Source of the DNA: Rhynchonema sp. JSB1_4 | Lineage: Eukaryota > Nematoda > Chromadorea > Monhysterida > Xyalidae | DNA: 64,000 nucleotides | Direction of reading: 5' to 3' | Assembly (NCBI GenBank): GCA_030248065.1 | Contig: JASAMV010004297.1 | Coordinates: 43,810-107,809 of the forward strand | Shown: one piece after another, positions 28,631 through 41,167 of the stretch | How the letters are laid out: each line of letters starts with the position of its first letter | Numbering within the stretch: the first letter of the stretch is position 1 | The notes under the pieces: model-generated | What the model saw: the letters and a program-made list of their open reading frames with translations, nothing else | Told to the model about the DNA's origin: nothing | Database searches by the model: none | Program-made: the position numbers and the translations under genes

Positions 28631-28907
28631 GGCTGCGATTTAGATAAATGCGGAATGGCAAATTTCTGCATTCCGCATTCCGCGTTTATCTGCTCACCTT
28701 TGCGGAATTTTGAATTTCTGCAAGTAAATTTATGCTTTTGGTCAAACCTCTCAGCTGCTATTTGCGTTAACACGCAACATTTTGAGGTCAGCACGCTGGA
28801 AGCTGTCATCGTCACCCAAGCACGCACCATTCCGCAAAGGTGAGCTGATAAACGCGCGGAATGCGGAATGCAGAAATCTGCCATTCCGCATTTATCTAAT
28901 CGCAGCC
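28631..28907. repeat. Foldback element with 80-bp arms
   Basis: GGCTGCGATTTAGATAAATG at the left is matched by CATTTATCTAATCGCAGCC at the right. The match continues inward through GCGGAATG-type motifs to about 28707 and 28829. The arms are about 80 bp with few mismatches and the loop is about 120 bp. It ends only 19 bp before the exon at 28927, inside the presumed intron, so it lies over the branch-point region. Confidence 0.7.
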
Positions 28908-28926
28908 CAACATATATGTTTTGCAG

Positions 28927-29177
28927 CGATGCGATCGCGTCAGTCCGATTTGTGCTACAATCATGTGTTCCAAGCGCAATATTGCGGCAGCGAGCACGAT
29001 TCGGCGCTCGTTGAAATGTTCAAATGTCCGCCGGGCGTCTGCAGAGAGTTTTGGTTCATGAAAAAACGCTACGCCAAGCTCGGGATGGAATTGAATCGAA
29101 ATGGCGGTAATGATGACCCGCAGCAGTTCATCGTCGAGAAGCGGCCCGCGTCGGGTTTCATGTGGCGTAGGATTTGA
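28927..29177 (+). CDS. Last exon of an unknown Cys-containing protein
   Basis: The frame follows an acceptor TATGTTTTGCAG (28926, phase 1) and ends at TGA 29175-29177. It encodes about 82 residues with GC-rich third positions unlike the flanks: SDLCYNHVFQAQYCG, then MFKCPPGVCREFWFMKKRY, and a charged C terminus ending FMWRRI. Four cysteines (C-x9-C...C-x4-C) suggest an extracellular or small disulfide-bonded segment, but I cannot match it to a family. A polyadenylation signal follows at 29450. Upstream exons are not identified with confidence; the segment at 28024-28127 is one possibility. Coding status is likely; the function is unknown. Confidence 0.6.
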
Positions 29178-29449
29178 GACGATTTTAAGTGCCGCCAAGA
29201 TATGACATTTTTTGCGAGATTTTGTGATGTCGAGAGGTGAGTAGCGTTTCTGAGCTCTATTGAATTGGTGAATATTTCATGCTGTGATATCGTATGTATG
29301 TATTGAAAACCAGAAGGAACAAACAATCATTGAGTGTGACATTACTTACTAGTCCAGATCAAAAATACCAGTACACCATGCATTGTATATTGATCTCATC
29401 CAAGGTTTCGATAAGCAATTGGCTATTCAAGAACTTTGGACACTTGAAC

Positions 29450-29455
29450 AATAAA
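29450..29455 (+). promoter_or_regulatory. Polyadenylation signal AATAAA
   Basis: A canonical AATAAA lies about 270 bp after the stop of the 28927-29177 exon, on the same strand, with T-rich sequence downstream. It is a plausible 3' end signal for that gene. Confidence 0.4.
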
Positions 29456-29994
29456 GCTTTATTGATGTTGTTAAACCACTAAAATGATTCATGAACGTAT
29501 GTGCAAGGCGAACAAAAAACAGCAGACCTGACTCTACAGATAGCTGCGAAAGTGTTTATGTTTTCTTTCAGTTGCTCCAGACGTCTATGATTAGTAGTCG
29601 CTCTATACTCCGTATTTTGTGCTTTACCATGGATAGAAATATCGTGACATTGACATGCAAAAATTCATTACTCAGAAAATTATACACTATTGCTCGCTTT
29701 TGATCGATTCCCTTAACAGCCACAAATTTTTTAAGCGCTAAGGACAAAGTTTACATCCGAAACGGTCATTGCTTGCCGTGTATGCAGTGACGCTTCCGTT
29801 TGCTCATGTACGTTTGCCCAAAAACATCATCACATCTGTGTACCAGCAACAAGCTTGGATCAACTAAAACCAGACCATAACGCCTTATCTACTAACGGCG
29901 TTTGTTGCACTGAGTTTGAGCGTGTCGGTTGCCGCACTGGTAACATCTGCTGGTCCATCGATCGAGTGCGAAGCCAACGAAATTGGTTAGCGTT

Positions 29995-30158
29995 GCATGT
30001 TGGGAAAAGCTAGTCCAGTTGCCTTGACAGAGATAAAATGCGAATTTTCGCTTTCGCGATAGAAGGCACGCGTGGCTCAAGGTTTGACCTAAGCCTAAGC
30101 CTAAGCCTGAGAAAAAGGGAAGTCAATTTTGAAACTGGACCAGCTTTTCCCAAAATGC
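29995..30158. mobile_element. Mutator-like MITE carrying telomere repeats, copy 2
   Basis: This has the same termini as the copy at 4724-4924 (GCATGTTGGGAAAAGCTAGT...CCAGCTTTTCCCAAAATGC). It is flanked by GTTAGCGTT (29986-29994) and GTTAGCGTG (30159-30167), a 9-bp duplication with one mismatch. It keeps the same inner flanks (GGCTCAAGGTTTG, GAGAAAAAGGGAAGTC) but only about three AAGCCT hexamers in the centre. The copies therefore differ mainly in the number of telomere units. Confidence 0.7.
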
Positions 30159-30167
30159 GTTAGCGTG

Positions 30168-32335
30168 GAAGTGTGGAAGTCCTGGTCTTCTTTTACTCGC
30201 TGAATTAAAATTAGTGGTACCGACAACTATTGCTGGAGAAGTTCGGTTTGCTCCCCCGCCGAATAGGCTCCCACATGGGGCTTTCCTGGCAAGTTTCCGA
30301 TTTTTGTTCTGATCTTGTTTCTCCAAATAGATGTGAATCCCAAATAAGAATCCTGGGGCTTCATTGAACGATTCCGGCAATATTAAAAAGTTGCATAATT
30401 ATAAATCCAAATCAACCCGATCGGACGAAAAAAGATGAAATAATTATTTTGTTCCAGTAGATGACCCAAAACGCGACGTAATCTTGTTGGTCTACGATGG
30501 TGTCGTCAAAACAGATCCGCAGAGGCTGAAAGTGATCGATTTACACGTCTTACAAGCTTTATGCTTGCCATGGTTTTTTGATCGCAACAGCGTTTGACTA
30601 CTGTATTGAGTCGACAATATTGAAGTATCCGACTGCAGATAAATATGCATAATGCTGGTTGCAGTTTTGTAGTGTAACTGGATCCACCGCGAAATTCGAA
30701 CAGAATTTAAACTTACATGTTTGATTTCTCATAACACACCATCTTTCCGTCATATAGAACTGATGTTTCTGTTTTTTATACAACACTACGCCGCAAAAGC
30801 GTCTCAGAGCTGGACTGAGACATTGTACCACTTGATGCTACGTCACCGGAAAAAGCCGTGTAGCTATTTTGAGTGATAGCTTCTTACGCTGTGCAAGCTG
30901 CGTATTGATATCAAGCGATGGGCTTAGCGCTCGCAAAAAACGAGTGCGAATTACGTGTTCTACGTCAAACGGACATGTTCCGTATTTCCGTCTTGTGGGG
31001 CATTACAGCAAAGAAAAAACGCATGGGAACGCATAACCTGGGGATACAATTGAACGGGGCCAAAACGTTGTCGAAACAATTCAGGCTTCAAGAAAATGAA
31101 CTTACTAAACATATTAAATTCTGGAATTCCAAAGCCTTAAACGTGACATTTTTTTTAAAAAACTGTTCAATGTTCAGTTCCGCTGTGTAGCTGATTCTTT
31201 TATCACTGTCACCTTAGCACACTGAGGCCGACGTTGCGTATGCAGGCTCGCGAGGGCATCGTTTCTTAGGCTGCATTTTTCCTAACCTGCGACCGATTCC
31301 AAAAACGCGTGAAGTGCCATTACAGCCGCGAGTTTAACAATAGTAGCGCAGCGCCAAGCAAGGTTTCACATGCCATAAAAGCCATTTTTCAGCTTGGGGC
31401 GTCTTAGCACCGTACTAGAGGAGGCTCAAAGCTCCCACCCCCCGGATGCCATTCACGCACTTTCGGCGTATGGCACATTTTATAGCGCGCAGTTTTGTTT
31501 GATTCATTAGCTGCTTTTAGATTTGTTATGTGAGCACCTCGCAGCTTTATATGCGGATATGAGAGCTATTTTTGTATTCTGCATTGCGTACGTCTCGTAG
31601 CGATTTGAAAATAAAGTGTTTTGAGGAATAGTGCTTTGAATGGTGTATTGTTTCGCTCGTAAATAATGCAGAATGCCTGATATATCGGAAGGAAAACGAA
31701 CTTTTGTCTGGTGGAAATTCTTGATTCAACATTCTGTTTATCACATTCGTCATTGAAAATGAAAGTAGTTAAGTTCATGAAGAAAACCAATTCAACGCCT
31801 GGCTAGTTAGTCTAAGTCGTAAGCCCACGGCATCGTCAAAACACTCTTCTGCCGGATAGTGCGTTTCCCTGTCAATGTTGTCTCTTCGATTTAGTGTGAC
31901 TTTGGTGTTAGTCGCCGGCACGGTGTTAGATTGGCAGGGCCTTGCGGGCTCCTCAATATATTTTGGAATCCCAGTCCTGTTTTTGTTTTGCGTTCTATTC
32001 GATTGTGTTCTAGAACACTGTACATATATGTACATATGTTTTTCGTTCGCCCCGAGTGACAAGCATCTGTCATGGCAAACATGGTCTATTTATTTAGACC
32101 ATGCAAAACTCGGAAGCATTGTGAGAGCATTGGTTTCGAACTGAACAAGGAATCTACCTCTTTTCATACAGCTTCATTTTATACGTACAGTAGTTCTGAG
32201 TTGACGAATAAATTCAATAAATTGGCCCAAAAACGACCAACGCTGCTTTGCGAAGACTTTAAGACTCAGGGTGGAGCTTTATTCTTGTCTGAACGGTGTT
32301 CAACGGCAACGTTGTGCCCCAAATTGTGCGAGTGT
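30168..32335. other. Intergenic; nothing recognised
   Basis: No domain, RNA or clear repeat boundary was found. A hydrophobic N-terminal-like frame from ATG 31875 (MLSLRFSVTLVLVAGTVL) looks signal-peptide-like. It has no convincing donor or partner exon and is not called. Confidence 0.4.
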
Positions 32336-32500
32336 TCAGTGCCGGCCCTCAGGATCAGGCCCGGCAATTCAGGCCCGATTGAAGCCTAAGCCTAAAAATG
32401 GGTCGAATATGCTGGGCCTGAATAGACCGGGCCTGAAAAACTGGGTCTGATCAGGTCAGGCTTGAACTTCCGTTCCGGGCCTGAAAAGTCGCCGAATAAT
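32336..32500. repeat. GGGCCTGAAAA-family repeat, copy 1
   Basis: This is one of four related copies built from GGGCCTGAA motifs. It has AAGCCTAAGCCTA, AATGGGTCGAATATG, GGGCCTGAAAAACTGGG and GGGCCTGAAAAGTCGC in fixed order. The other copies are at 46903-46995 and 62823-62955 (same strand) and 54553-54640 (inverted). The telomere-like hexamers at the left are best preserved in this copy. Confidence 0.7.
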
Positions 32501-35500
32501 ATGCCCACCCCCGATGGTGACTTTTCTCAAACCCTTTATAATAAAACAATAATATGCTACATACATGTCAATTACACAGCGATGCAACACAGCATACATT
32601 CTTTTGCACGATCCAAACTATTGTACCGTTCGACAGTCATGAACATCAAAATCTCAAGCATAGCGCGAACATAATCAACTCAGTCTCATATGGTCATGAC
32701 GAGAACGCGTGAACGCGCGCCGGAAGTATATCTCTTGTTGCGTTTCTACATTCTGTCAATTTTAGTTGGACACCAGCGGTTCGGAACAGCGCCGTATTTG
32801 AACTTACGTTTGTGCCCACAAACCTCGAATTATTGTCATCCACATGCGCCATGCGAAAAGACGGAAAGTGAGCCGTTCCTGCGCATCTCTGAGGACCTTG
32901 ATGATTGTGGCATTCTTATCCCGCCACACGAAGGATGCTGTTTGTTGTTGGGGTCTGTCTAAAAGACGCGAGCGTGAAATGCCAAGAAAATTTTGACTCC
33001 TATATCTACGCAACGTGTCGCGGTAATTTACCTTTTTCGAGTTAGATCGGACTTGATGAAAGTGTATCCAGTTTTCTGTTACGGTTTGATAAGTTAATTT
33101 GGGCAATTTATGCCAACTTCACATCGTGCAGAGTAGTTTGCAAGAGTCGACAGATAAAGGCGGAAAAATAGCGAGCGATTTTTGTGCTATTTTCGTTTTT
33201 TATATATAGGCACACCAGCGGCGGAAAATGTTGTTCGGTTGGTGATAATCCCCAAAACCCCTAACACGAATATAAAAAAATTGTGCCTGGGCTTCGGGTT
33301 TCGGGTCTATATCTGACCGAACCCTAAAGGATTCGTGAGTTCGCACTCACTTCGGATCCGGAGAGAGGCATTCAATGTGAACGCCCATGTTCCTAGACGA
33401 TCAGGATAAACCTATTTTTTTCTTCCCACATTTCTCAATAATAATACTACATTCACAATATACGTGTTAATTTTATGTGATTATGACGTACTATTATGAT
33501 CTAGGGCTCTTACTGGGTCGCCTTCATTTCTTGGAGAGGCTCTTTCTCATGTTACACCATCTTAAGATACAGCGCATGAAAGTAATCTTGGATCCCTTTA
33601 AAGTGCCCATATGGTGCTTTAGCACGGAGGACCCCAACAACCAAATTGTGTACGCATAAGGGTGACCGAAAACGTGCTAACCAGATTTACGCCTGCTACG
33701 AAGCCCACCAATGACGATATTTTGGCCGCTATTCATGCTTCATTAAGTGCACCACGCCTACATACACAAGTGTGCCTCTCGCGCGCATGATGCGAGCAAA
33801 GCAACTGGTCTCTTTCCAAACGTACTCCTTTCCTTTTGGTACGTGTGTTTAAAGTCATGTCAGTATTTATTCGGCCCGTACTCGCTGAACGATTGTGATT
33901 GTGATGACAGACTCAATAACAGTCTTGGAAGGTTAAGCTGCTTCAAGATGATGGACAAAATCAAAAGGCACGGCGGTTGTGCATTAATTCTGTTTGCAAT
34001 ACTTACAGCTAGGTATTTTTAGGGATCATTTTATTCATTCCATGCGTGGCAACCCTATAAATGAGTCAAACAAATTCAGACCAGCTCGAAGACCACCTAA
34101 ATTGACACGTAGCATGAGCCGCGACTGATAGTAAGCCACCAAATCAACAAGACCCGCAGCTGATTGGGTGTGAAAGCTTGCGTCTATTGCTTTTGCCATG
34201 CTCCGTGTCCTGACGCTGAAGATATTTGAATTAATTTCAGCGTTTGGCGTGTTTTATCTGTTTTCGTGTTTTGATTTGATTTCTTTGATTTGTTTATTGC
34301 GTTTTTGTCGCAGAAACTGCAAAGTACCGGAGAGAAGCGGGAGTAATCAAGCATTTTACTCAAATATAGCCAGCCACTTTCTGCCAAGTGTCGTAAGCGA
34401 CTGGTCAGCAATCTCTGCCCTACAGGGTGTCCAAAATGACCAGAACCATGTGCCCCAGGCTTAAGTAGCAGCCGATGGTTTATTTTAGCAGTTTGCTTGC
34501 AGCAACCCACAGAAAATTGGTAAGCCATTCATGCGAAGCAACAAATGGCAAGTATTTACTGTTATCGTTAAGCCTCGCCCACGAAACATATGGTATGTAT
34601 AGCAGCCTCGTTTACTATAAGTTGTTAGCACATGCTCTGTTTGGAATACTAAGTTTGTTTCATGAAGTATGTATACTACAAACACCAGTGTGTTTTAGAA
34701 CTTGGGTTCCAAGAGTGCTGAAAAGTATCGCAGTTTTACAAGCAGAACTCACAAAGTAGAACAAAGATTATTGCTTTCATCAAGTTGTTCGTAAAGTGGC
34801 CACCACACGGTAACGGATGGCTACTCTCAGGCCCGGAGGGCATTTTGGCCCTGGTCTGTGTTGTATTTCTTGGTGTTCCGCTGCAATTTCTCAAGCCTTT
34901 TTGGAAATGACATGCTATCTTTCTTGTCACTTTTTGCTGCTGTTATTTATTTGGCGAAACTAAATGACTTACAGATCTCATGGATTTGCTATTGGGTTCA
35001 GAGTCAGACTGTTTCACCTGTTTTCATTTACTAACTATGCATTACGTTAATTTTTTCCGCGCAAATGAGTTAAAATTTCCTAGCCTATTCCAAATTATAC
35101 ATATCGGTGATTAGTTAGTTAGTTAGCAGTTAAAAACCAATGCACAGAAACTGAGAAAATACAGTAACTCAGCTCCACCAGCTCCCAAGAACCCCCAGCA
35201 CAAACTTCCGTTGAAGATAAACGTCCATATTTGTCGTTCAAAGTGCCGCTATCAGTTCTACACTATCGCTCATTTGAACGGTGTAGATAACAGTTATCTC
35301 GTTTTTTTAAAATAATTGTTATGTTTCCTGGTCAAAAGCCCCTGAAGCGTTTTTCTTCTCATTTCGCTGCGTTCAAAGTGAATCCGTCGGATGCCCCAAC
35401 CGAAAGTATATTTCTGTAGATTATCGCGGCCCAATCCCAAGAGATGGGGAGTCACATAGTTGTTTGTCCTATTCTTGGTTCTTTATCTACAATGAGCTTG

Positions 35501-36120
35501 TTGTACTTAGATATGCTGAACACTGCAGAGCTCCGTTTAACGAACTGTGGTAACCATTTTTTGCAGAAAAATAGCCTATTTGAAATGCACAACTTCATAA
35601 CAAGATGCGTAGTTTTATGTTTGTTATTTTTTCTTATAGGTATACCACCTTAACCGCAACCTCTGCGTAACGTGAGTTCTACGCGTACGCATTCCGTGCG
35701 TAATCAACCATTCTCATTACAAACTGAAAAATTGTTTAACTCTGCAAAATGTGTTGCCTACACGTATTTGCATTTGCTTCAAAGAGGCACCAGACTTCAG
35801 GTGCCCACTGCATGTCGGTACACACATACCTGCATGTACAGTATATGAAGCACCTGAATAACCGTGGAGGTACTGTACCTTCTGTAAATACCGTGTGTTT
35901 CTACGTACACAAACGAGATTTATTGATGTCCATGACTGCCGAACTTAAATTTCTCAAATTTTTGACGCTGGTTTTTCTTAAAATTAGATTGATGTGCGCA
36001 CAAACATTGCACGCTCACTACTCATAAATGTACAGTTTCGTACGCGAAGCAACGTTTACACGCTTATCTTGCACAACAAATCTGCGTTACATTTGGACCG
36101 AAATTTACTGTTCTCTCACC
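32501..36120. other. Intergenic; nothing recognised
   Basis: Frames here are short (60-114 codons), overlap on both strands and show no domain. No RNA gene was recognised. Confidence 0.4.
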
Positions 36121-36878
36121 CAGGGTTGGATTAAAAAAATTTTTTATTGTCGAACTTTTGTTAAAAAAAACTTTTTAAATTTTTTTTAAAAATCACTTTT
36201 TTTCATTTCTGACCCCCAAAAAATTGATTTCTTGAAGAATGAAATTTCTGAAATCATGTTAGTTAGGTACGTTTTGAGGGAGACAAAAGAGAACTTCACC
36301 ACTGACTTGCATGTTTACGTCGATCACCTGCGATCTGATCCCTTTGGTCATGACTTTGAGAACCTCGAAGGTAACTCTGTGGGTATGTATGACAAAGGAA
36401 GACCAACCTTCTGTTTGTGAATTTGGGGATAAATTTGAAGAGAGATAAAGACTTACACCGTACTCATTCTGTGTCACAAAAGCAACAAAATGACTGTTCC
36501 ACGACCACTGCAAACAGGCGAGCAACGTGGAGTCTGTCGATAGCTTACGACACGCTCAATAACGGCATAGTATACGGTATGGGGTGTCCTATATTATACA
36601 TGCAGCGGTTGTTGGGATGCCTGGGAACTGTATGAGTCCATCACAACACCATTTCAAACTGAACTATAAGCGCCGCAGGCAATTTTTCGAGAATAATGAG
36701 CAATAAAACACATGAAAACATGCCTTTTTACCTTAAAAAGTCAGAAAATAACGAAAAAAGGGAAAAATAATAAAAAACTGGACTTATTTTTTAAAATTTT
36801 AAAATAAAAAATGGCTAACTTTTTTAGAAAAAAATTTTTTTTACAAAATAATTTTTACTTTTTTTTAATCCAACCCTG
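36121..36878. mobile_element. hAT-like MITE, CAGGGTTGGATT family, copy 2
   Basis: Termini CAGGGTTGGATT/AATCCAACCCTG; 758 bp; inverted relative to copy 1. The flanks are CTCTCACC (36113-36120) and CTCACACC (36879-36886), an 8-bp duplication with one mismatch. The internal sequence is closely similar to the other three copies. Confidence 0.83.
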
Positions 36879-39800
36879 CTCACACCTGTGCAAAAAGTTT
36901 CAACACTTTGTGGCGCTACCCATTTGTTATTTTTGTAAAATGCATATTTAAAGCTGCTTACAGAACAAAATGCCGCATAAAATAGGCATGATGCCGGTTT
37001 TGGAGCTTCCTGTCATATCCTTGACAGCCATTTGCATGTTGATGAACGTAACTGTCGGCTAGTTCGAGGTTGATTGAGCAAAAAATTTCTTTTTTGCCTT
37101 TGCTGCAAGTGCATTCTATTCGATGTGATTTTTAATGTGGGCAATGTTTCGTCAGGCACAAAAATACCAATTGAACCAGCTTGTTGATTGCTTCAGGCAA
37201 ACTTAATTTATCTTTTATTCGAAATCTAACTATCCTGCTTTTTAACCGATCAAAGACCGCTGAAAATGGTTTCGACAGAACTTTTCGCGACTGATTCCTG
37301 GTGTACGAACATTATCATCAGACACATTCCACCGCAATAATCATGTTGTTTGCATGCAATCAACGCAATAATGCACAGTAATGATGCGTGCACCTTTTAT
37401 CACAGCATAAATACTGCGCGCATGCATGTTGGTACGTTTTTACTATATGTATGGGAGCTCAAGCAGAAAAATGCATAAAAATATCCAAATGCGATAGGTA
37501 GGTGCTCGTAGGTGTGTGTGCGTGTAGTAGGTACACCACACAGTTGTACCCACAGCAAACCAACCTGTTACACAGTTGTCATATACCCGCGCCCCGCAGC
37601 GCCAGAACCCCTCAAATATGAACACTCTCACGCACACACACATGCAAGTAAAAGTTGAGACTGCAATATTTAGCCTTGAATCAGGGTTGCTGAAATATTC
37701 CAAAAATTTTGCTATCCAGCTTATCAGTTGCAGTCCGCTCACCATTTAAATTAAAGAAATTTTCTGTGTCCCGCCTTGCGTTGACGCATCAATATTTTAT
37801 CCATATGCGCATGCATCGCAACCCGCATCTCCAGCGCATGTTGCTGCAACTTTCAGCAATCAATAACGGTGTGGAAAAACCGCGGATCCGGGTGAAATAA
37901 ATGCAGTGAAAATGTGCACTGAAATAAAAATCGCACAGCTGCACAAAATAACGCCTAAAGCATATTTCTTACTGAGTTACTGTATACCTAGAGCGAGCCG
38001 AAGTGTTTCAGCACTTAATTTCACTGCATTAATGTCATTAGAAGTGCCAATTAGCCATCACAGGACAGGGATAGCGGTAACCATGTGTGTGGTGTACAGC
38101 TCTAAACTTATGAACTTGCGTGCGTGCAAACGCAATACTGCAGGAAGATGCGCGCGCTGCGTGCACACCCACTGTACATAACTGTCGACATACTACAAGC
38201 CTATGCGGTTATTTAAAGGTCTCAAGTAATGAAAAAGGGATAAAAACTTTGCCGATAGAAATCAGACAGTAATTCTATGTGCACATGTGCGTGCATTAGA
38301 TGCAGTGCCAAATACAGCATAACGACATGTACTGTACGTAGATAAATGCTGTATGTGAACATTTATTCAACGCTAAATTTTTTATTGCGCGCTTGCTTGC
38401 GCATCAAGAAGACAGGCTTGTGCTCGTTTACTGTGTTTGTTATCTGATTTTTGTTAATTTTATCGAAATTTGCTGAAGTACTGCTAATGCTGCGACTCTT
38501 GTTGAGTCGAATAAAATCATATTTAAATGGAAAATTTGTAATTTTAGAATTAATTATTCCACCGCTAACATTAATGCACTGAAATGCATATCATGGTGCA
38601 CCGTTCATTGAATTTATCAAATTTTCTGGCCAACAAGAATGTTTTTCCGTCACAGATGTCTTAAAACTCAATTTAAAAACTTATATGTTTAGGAAAAATT
38701 GGAGTAACACTAAAGTGACTTTGAAAACATGAATGTTCTGGCTGCCGGCCATATTGTCAAAATTTTCGATAAACCGTTCTTTCCTTTAAACCTTTATCAA
38801 ACAAGCATATCTTTGGGTCCCATCGCTCCACTAACCCGCATAAAATGCGTTTATTTTGCACCCAGCAATTATTATTTTAAACAATTGTCCAGTGGTCACT
38901 ATAGTTCGTTGTTACATTAAATCATGCAAAAGGGAGCATGCATATACGCAATCGTAGTTTTACAATTTTATCACGGAGTCTTGTACTGTGTTTAAGTGAC
39001 CGAACACGCAACCTTTTAATGTCAAGGTCGCTGCACTTTCTAAGGTGCGAAGATTGCTGAAAAGACGGATAATAATATTGTTTCAGGCGCGCCCAATTAT
39101 TCCACGTTTCTTTAATGTTGTCATATATTCAAACAAAAAGGTCTTTCCGTTGACCGCAAAGAACCTTTGCCAGAGCAATTAGAATACATTCTGCCGGTTA
39201 TAAGTTTGAAACGCTTTTGGAAACTTTTAATGCAATACGTTTACTGCCTCATTTTTAAATACGTTTGTTCATTGCAATATTTTATACGCAATTTTCAATA
39301 TTTGCAATAGTTAGTCTTCTGAAGCCTACCTGTGTATATCGCTGCCGAATGTTTTTGTCATAGAAGTTTTCCTATTTTTTAATTTTGTACCTGTTGTTTC
39401 TCAAGACTTTTTATATCCGGCAGTAAGGTTTCGTTATCAGTTTGAAAAATATCATTCATCTTCATTAAAATTGCGTTTATAAATAATGTTCCATCGCAAT
39501 ATCAAGCCTCCTCAAGTAAGTGTGGCCAACCTTTGAGCTAAATTTTCTGAATTAGACAGAACCTATAAAGGGCGCCAGTAATAAACGTTGTTCTTGTCAA
39601 CAAACTCATAAAACGGCAATAATATTCTCCCGCAATTAGCGCAGAAATTTTACGATTTGTTTCGTCTCAGGACAAATGAACGCGTCGCTCCTGATTTCTA
39701 TCCGCCTGTGCCGTGCGTAATTTTCCGTGACAACTCCTTTTATGATTACTTATGGATTTCTACATTGGGTACTGTCTTGTATTCTCTAGAAATTGGCCGA

Positions 39801-40988
39801 TGTCTTCTTTACAGGCCCCCGGAACAGGGACAATGATTGTATCCTATCAAAGATGTCTAAATTCCATGTTTGTCTCCGATACACGTCTGGGCATTTATCA
39901 CATGTGCATCCCCTATTTTGTATTGTTATTCAGCCCGCGGTCGGTAAAACAACCCAAATCCACATCGTATGTGTGTTACTGCTTATATAATATTCTGTTG
40001 CCAAGATTCTTGATCACAAGAATTTTTTGTGATCACAAGAAGAACATTTTTGTATCAGAATTTGCGTTCTACAGATTTTTGTAACTTTCTGGCGGTATTC
40101 TTCCGCACAACATTCTGCCACACATTGTCTTTGATTGTCTGGTTTTATATTCCGAGTACAGTTTACGACTTTTTTGCTGCAGCTCATCCATTTAAGCTAG
40201 CAGCGCAAATTTATTTGAAGTACAATATTCCATCCCACGTTTTCACCATAAAAGCTCTGAAACAGTAACAGGACAATGGCAACTTTTGGTTGGCATTCTT
40301 ACCATTTTAGCCGAAGCTCTGAGGGGCCATCTTGTGCTCATGCTTTATTCGTATTGTTTATTATTGTTTCCACAAACTATACAGCATGCATTTATGCTCT
40401 TATTTCATGAGTACAGCACGCTGCATTTTCTGAGTTACATATCTGTATGCTACGTGAAACATCAATTGGTTCCGGTCTTGCCGACGCTGTGTTTTACATC
40501 GCACTTGAAACGCGTGTGATGTCACTGACCCAACATTATATGTATAGAAGTGTCAAAATATGGCATTTCTTCACCGCATACATAATTTTCAGCAAAGCTA
40601 CACATACACACATGTGTGACCAACCACAATACTTCGCAAGCGAAGCATCAGCCAGCAAGCCATATAGCAGCAGCAAAATGCGCTGACACCATGCGTATAT
40701 AACAACGATATCAGCATCTCAGAAGTCACGAGGGACCATTTTCGACTAAACGGGTTTCGGTGCGCTGCGGAGTGCCGTTTCATATCAAAAGTGACCATTG
40801 GCAATATTTCGAAACGGGCTACTTTTGAACGCTTGGTCACTCCTCAACCAAGTAGCCCAACACGGCCTGCATGTCATCGCTACCTCTCTTCATGCGCCAT
40901 AAATGACAATGACAGCATGACAATATTTGGCTAGTCACTTGCTCGACGCTCTGGCGCATCAAATCGTGCGAAATCAACGAAATTCGCG
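36879..40988. other. Upstream region of the membrane-protein gene; nothing recognised
   Basis: A/T-rich sequence with no recognised exon or RNA. It should hold the promoter of the gene starting at 40989. No confident core-promoter element can be called by eye. Confidence 0.4.
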
Positions 40989-41167
40989 ATGAAAACACAC
41001 CTTATTTCGACGTTTATGATAATTTTGTCGACCATCAGCCATGTCTGGTCATATCCGATCAAAATTGGCAATTTGAAAGTGTTCCGCAAGATCGGATCTG
41101 AACAAGGCGATCGTTTTGGGCCGATACGAAACGCTGTGCCCACACCGGAGCTGTGTAGGAGGGTCGC
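40989..41167 (+). CDS. First exon: start codon and signal peptide
   Basis: The ATG opens a textbook signal sequence: MKTH, then a hydrophobic core LISTFMIILSTI and a likely cleavage after SHVWS. The mature N terminus is basic (YPIKIGNLKVFRKIG). The donor CGC|GTGAGT is strong, phase 2, and is followed at once by an in-frame TGA, so the frame clearly stops at the splice site. Confidence 0.75.
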
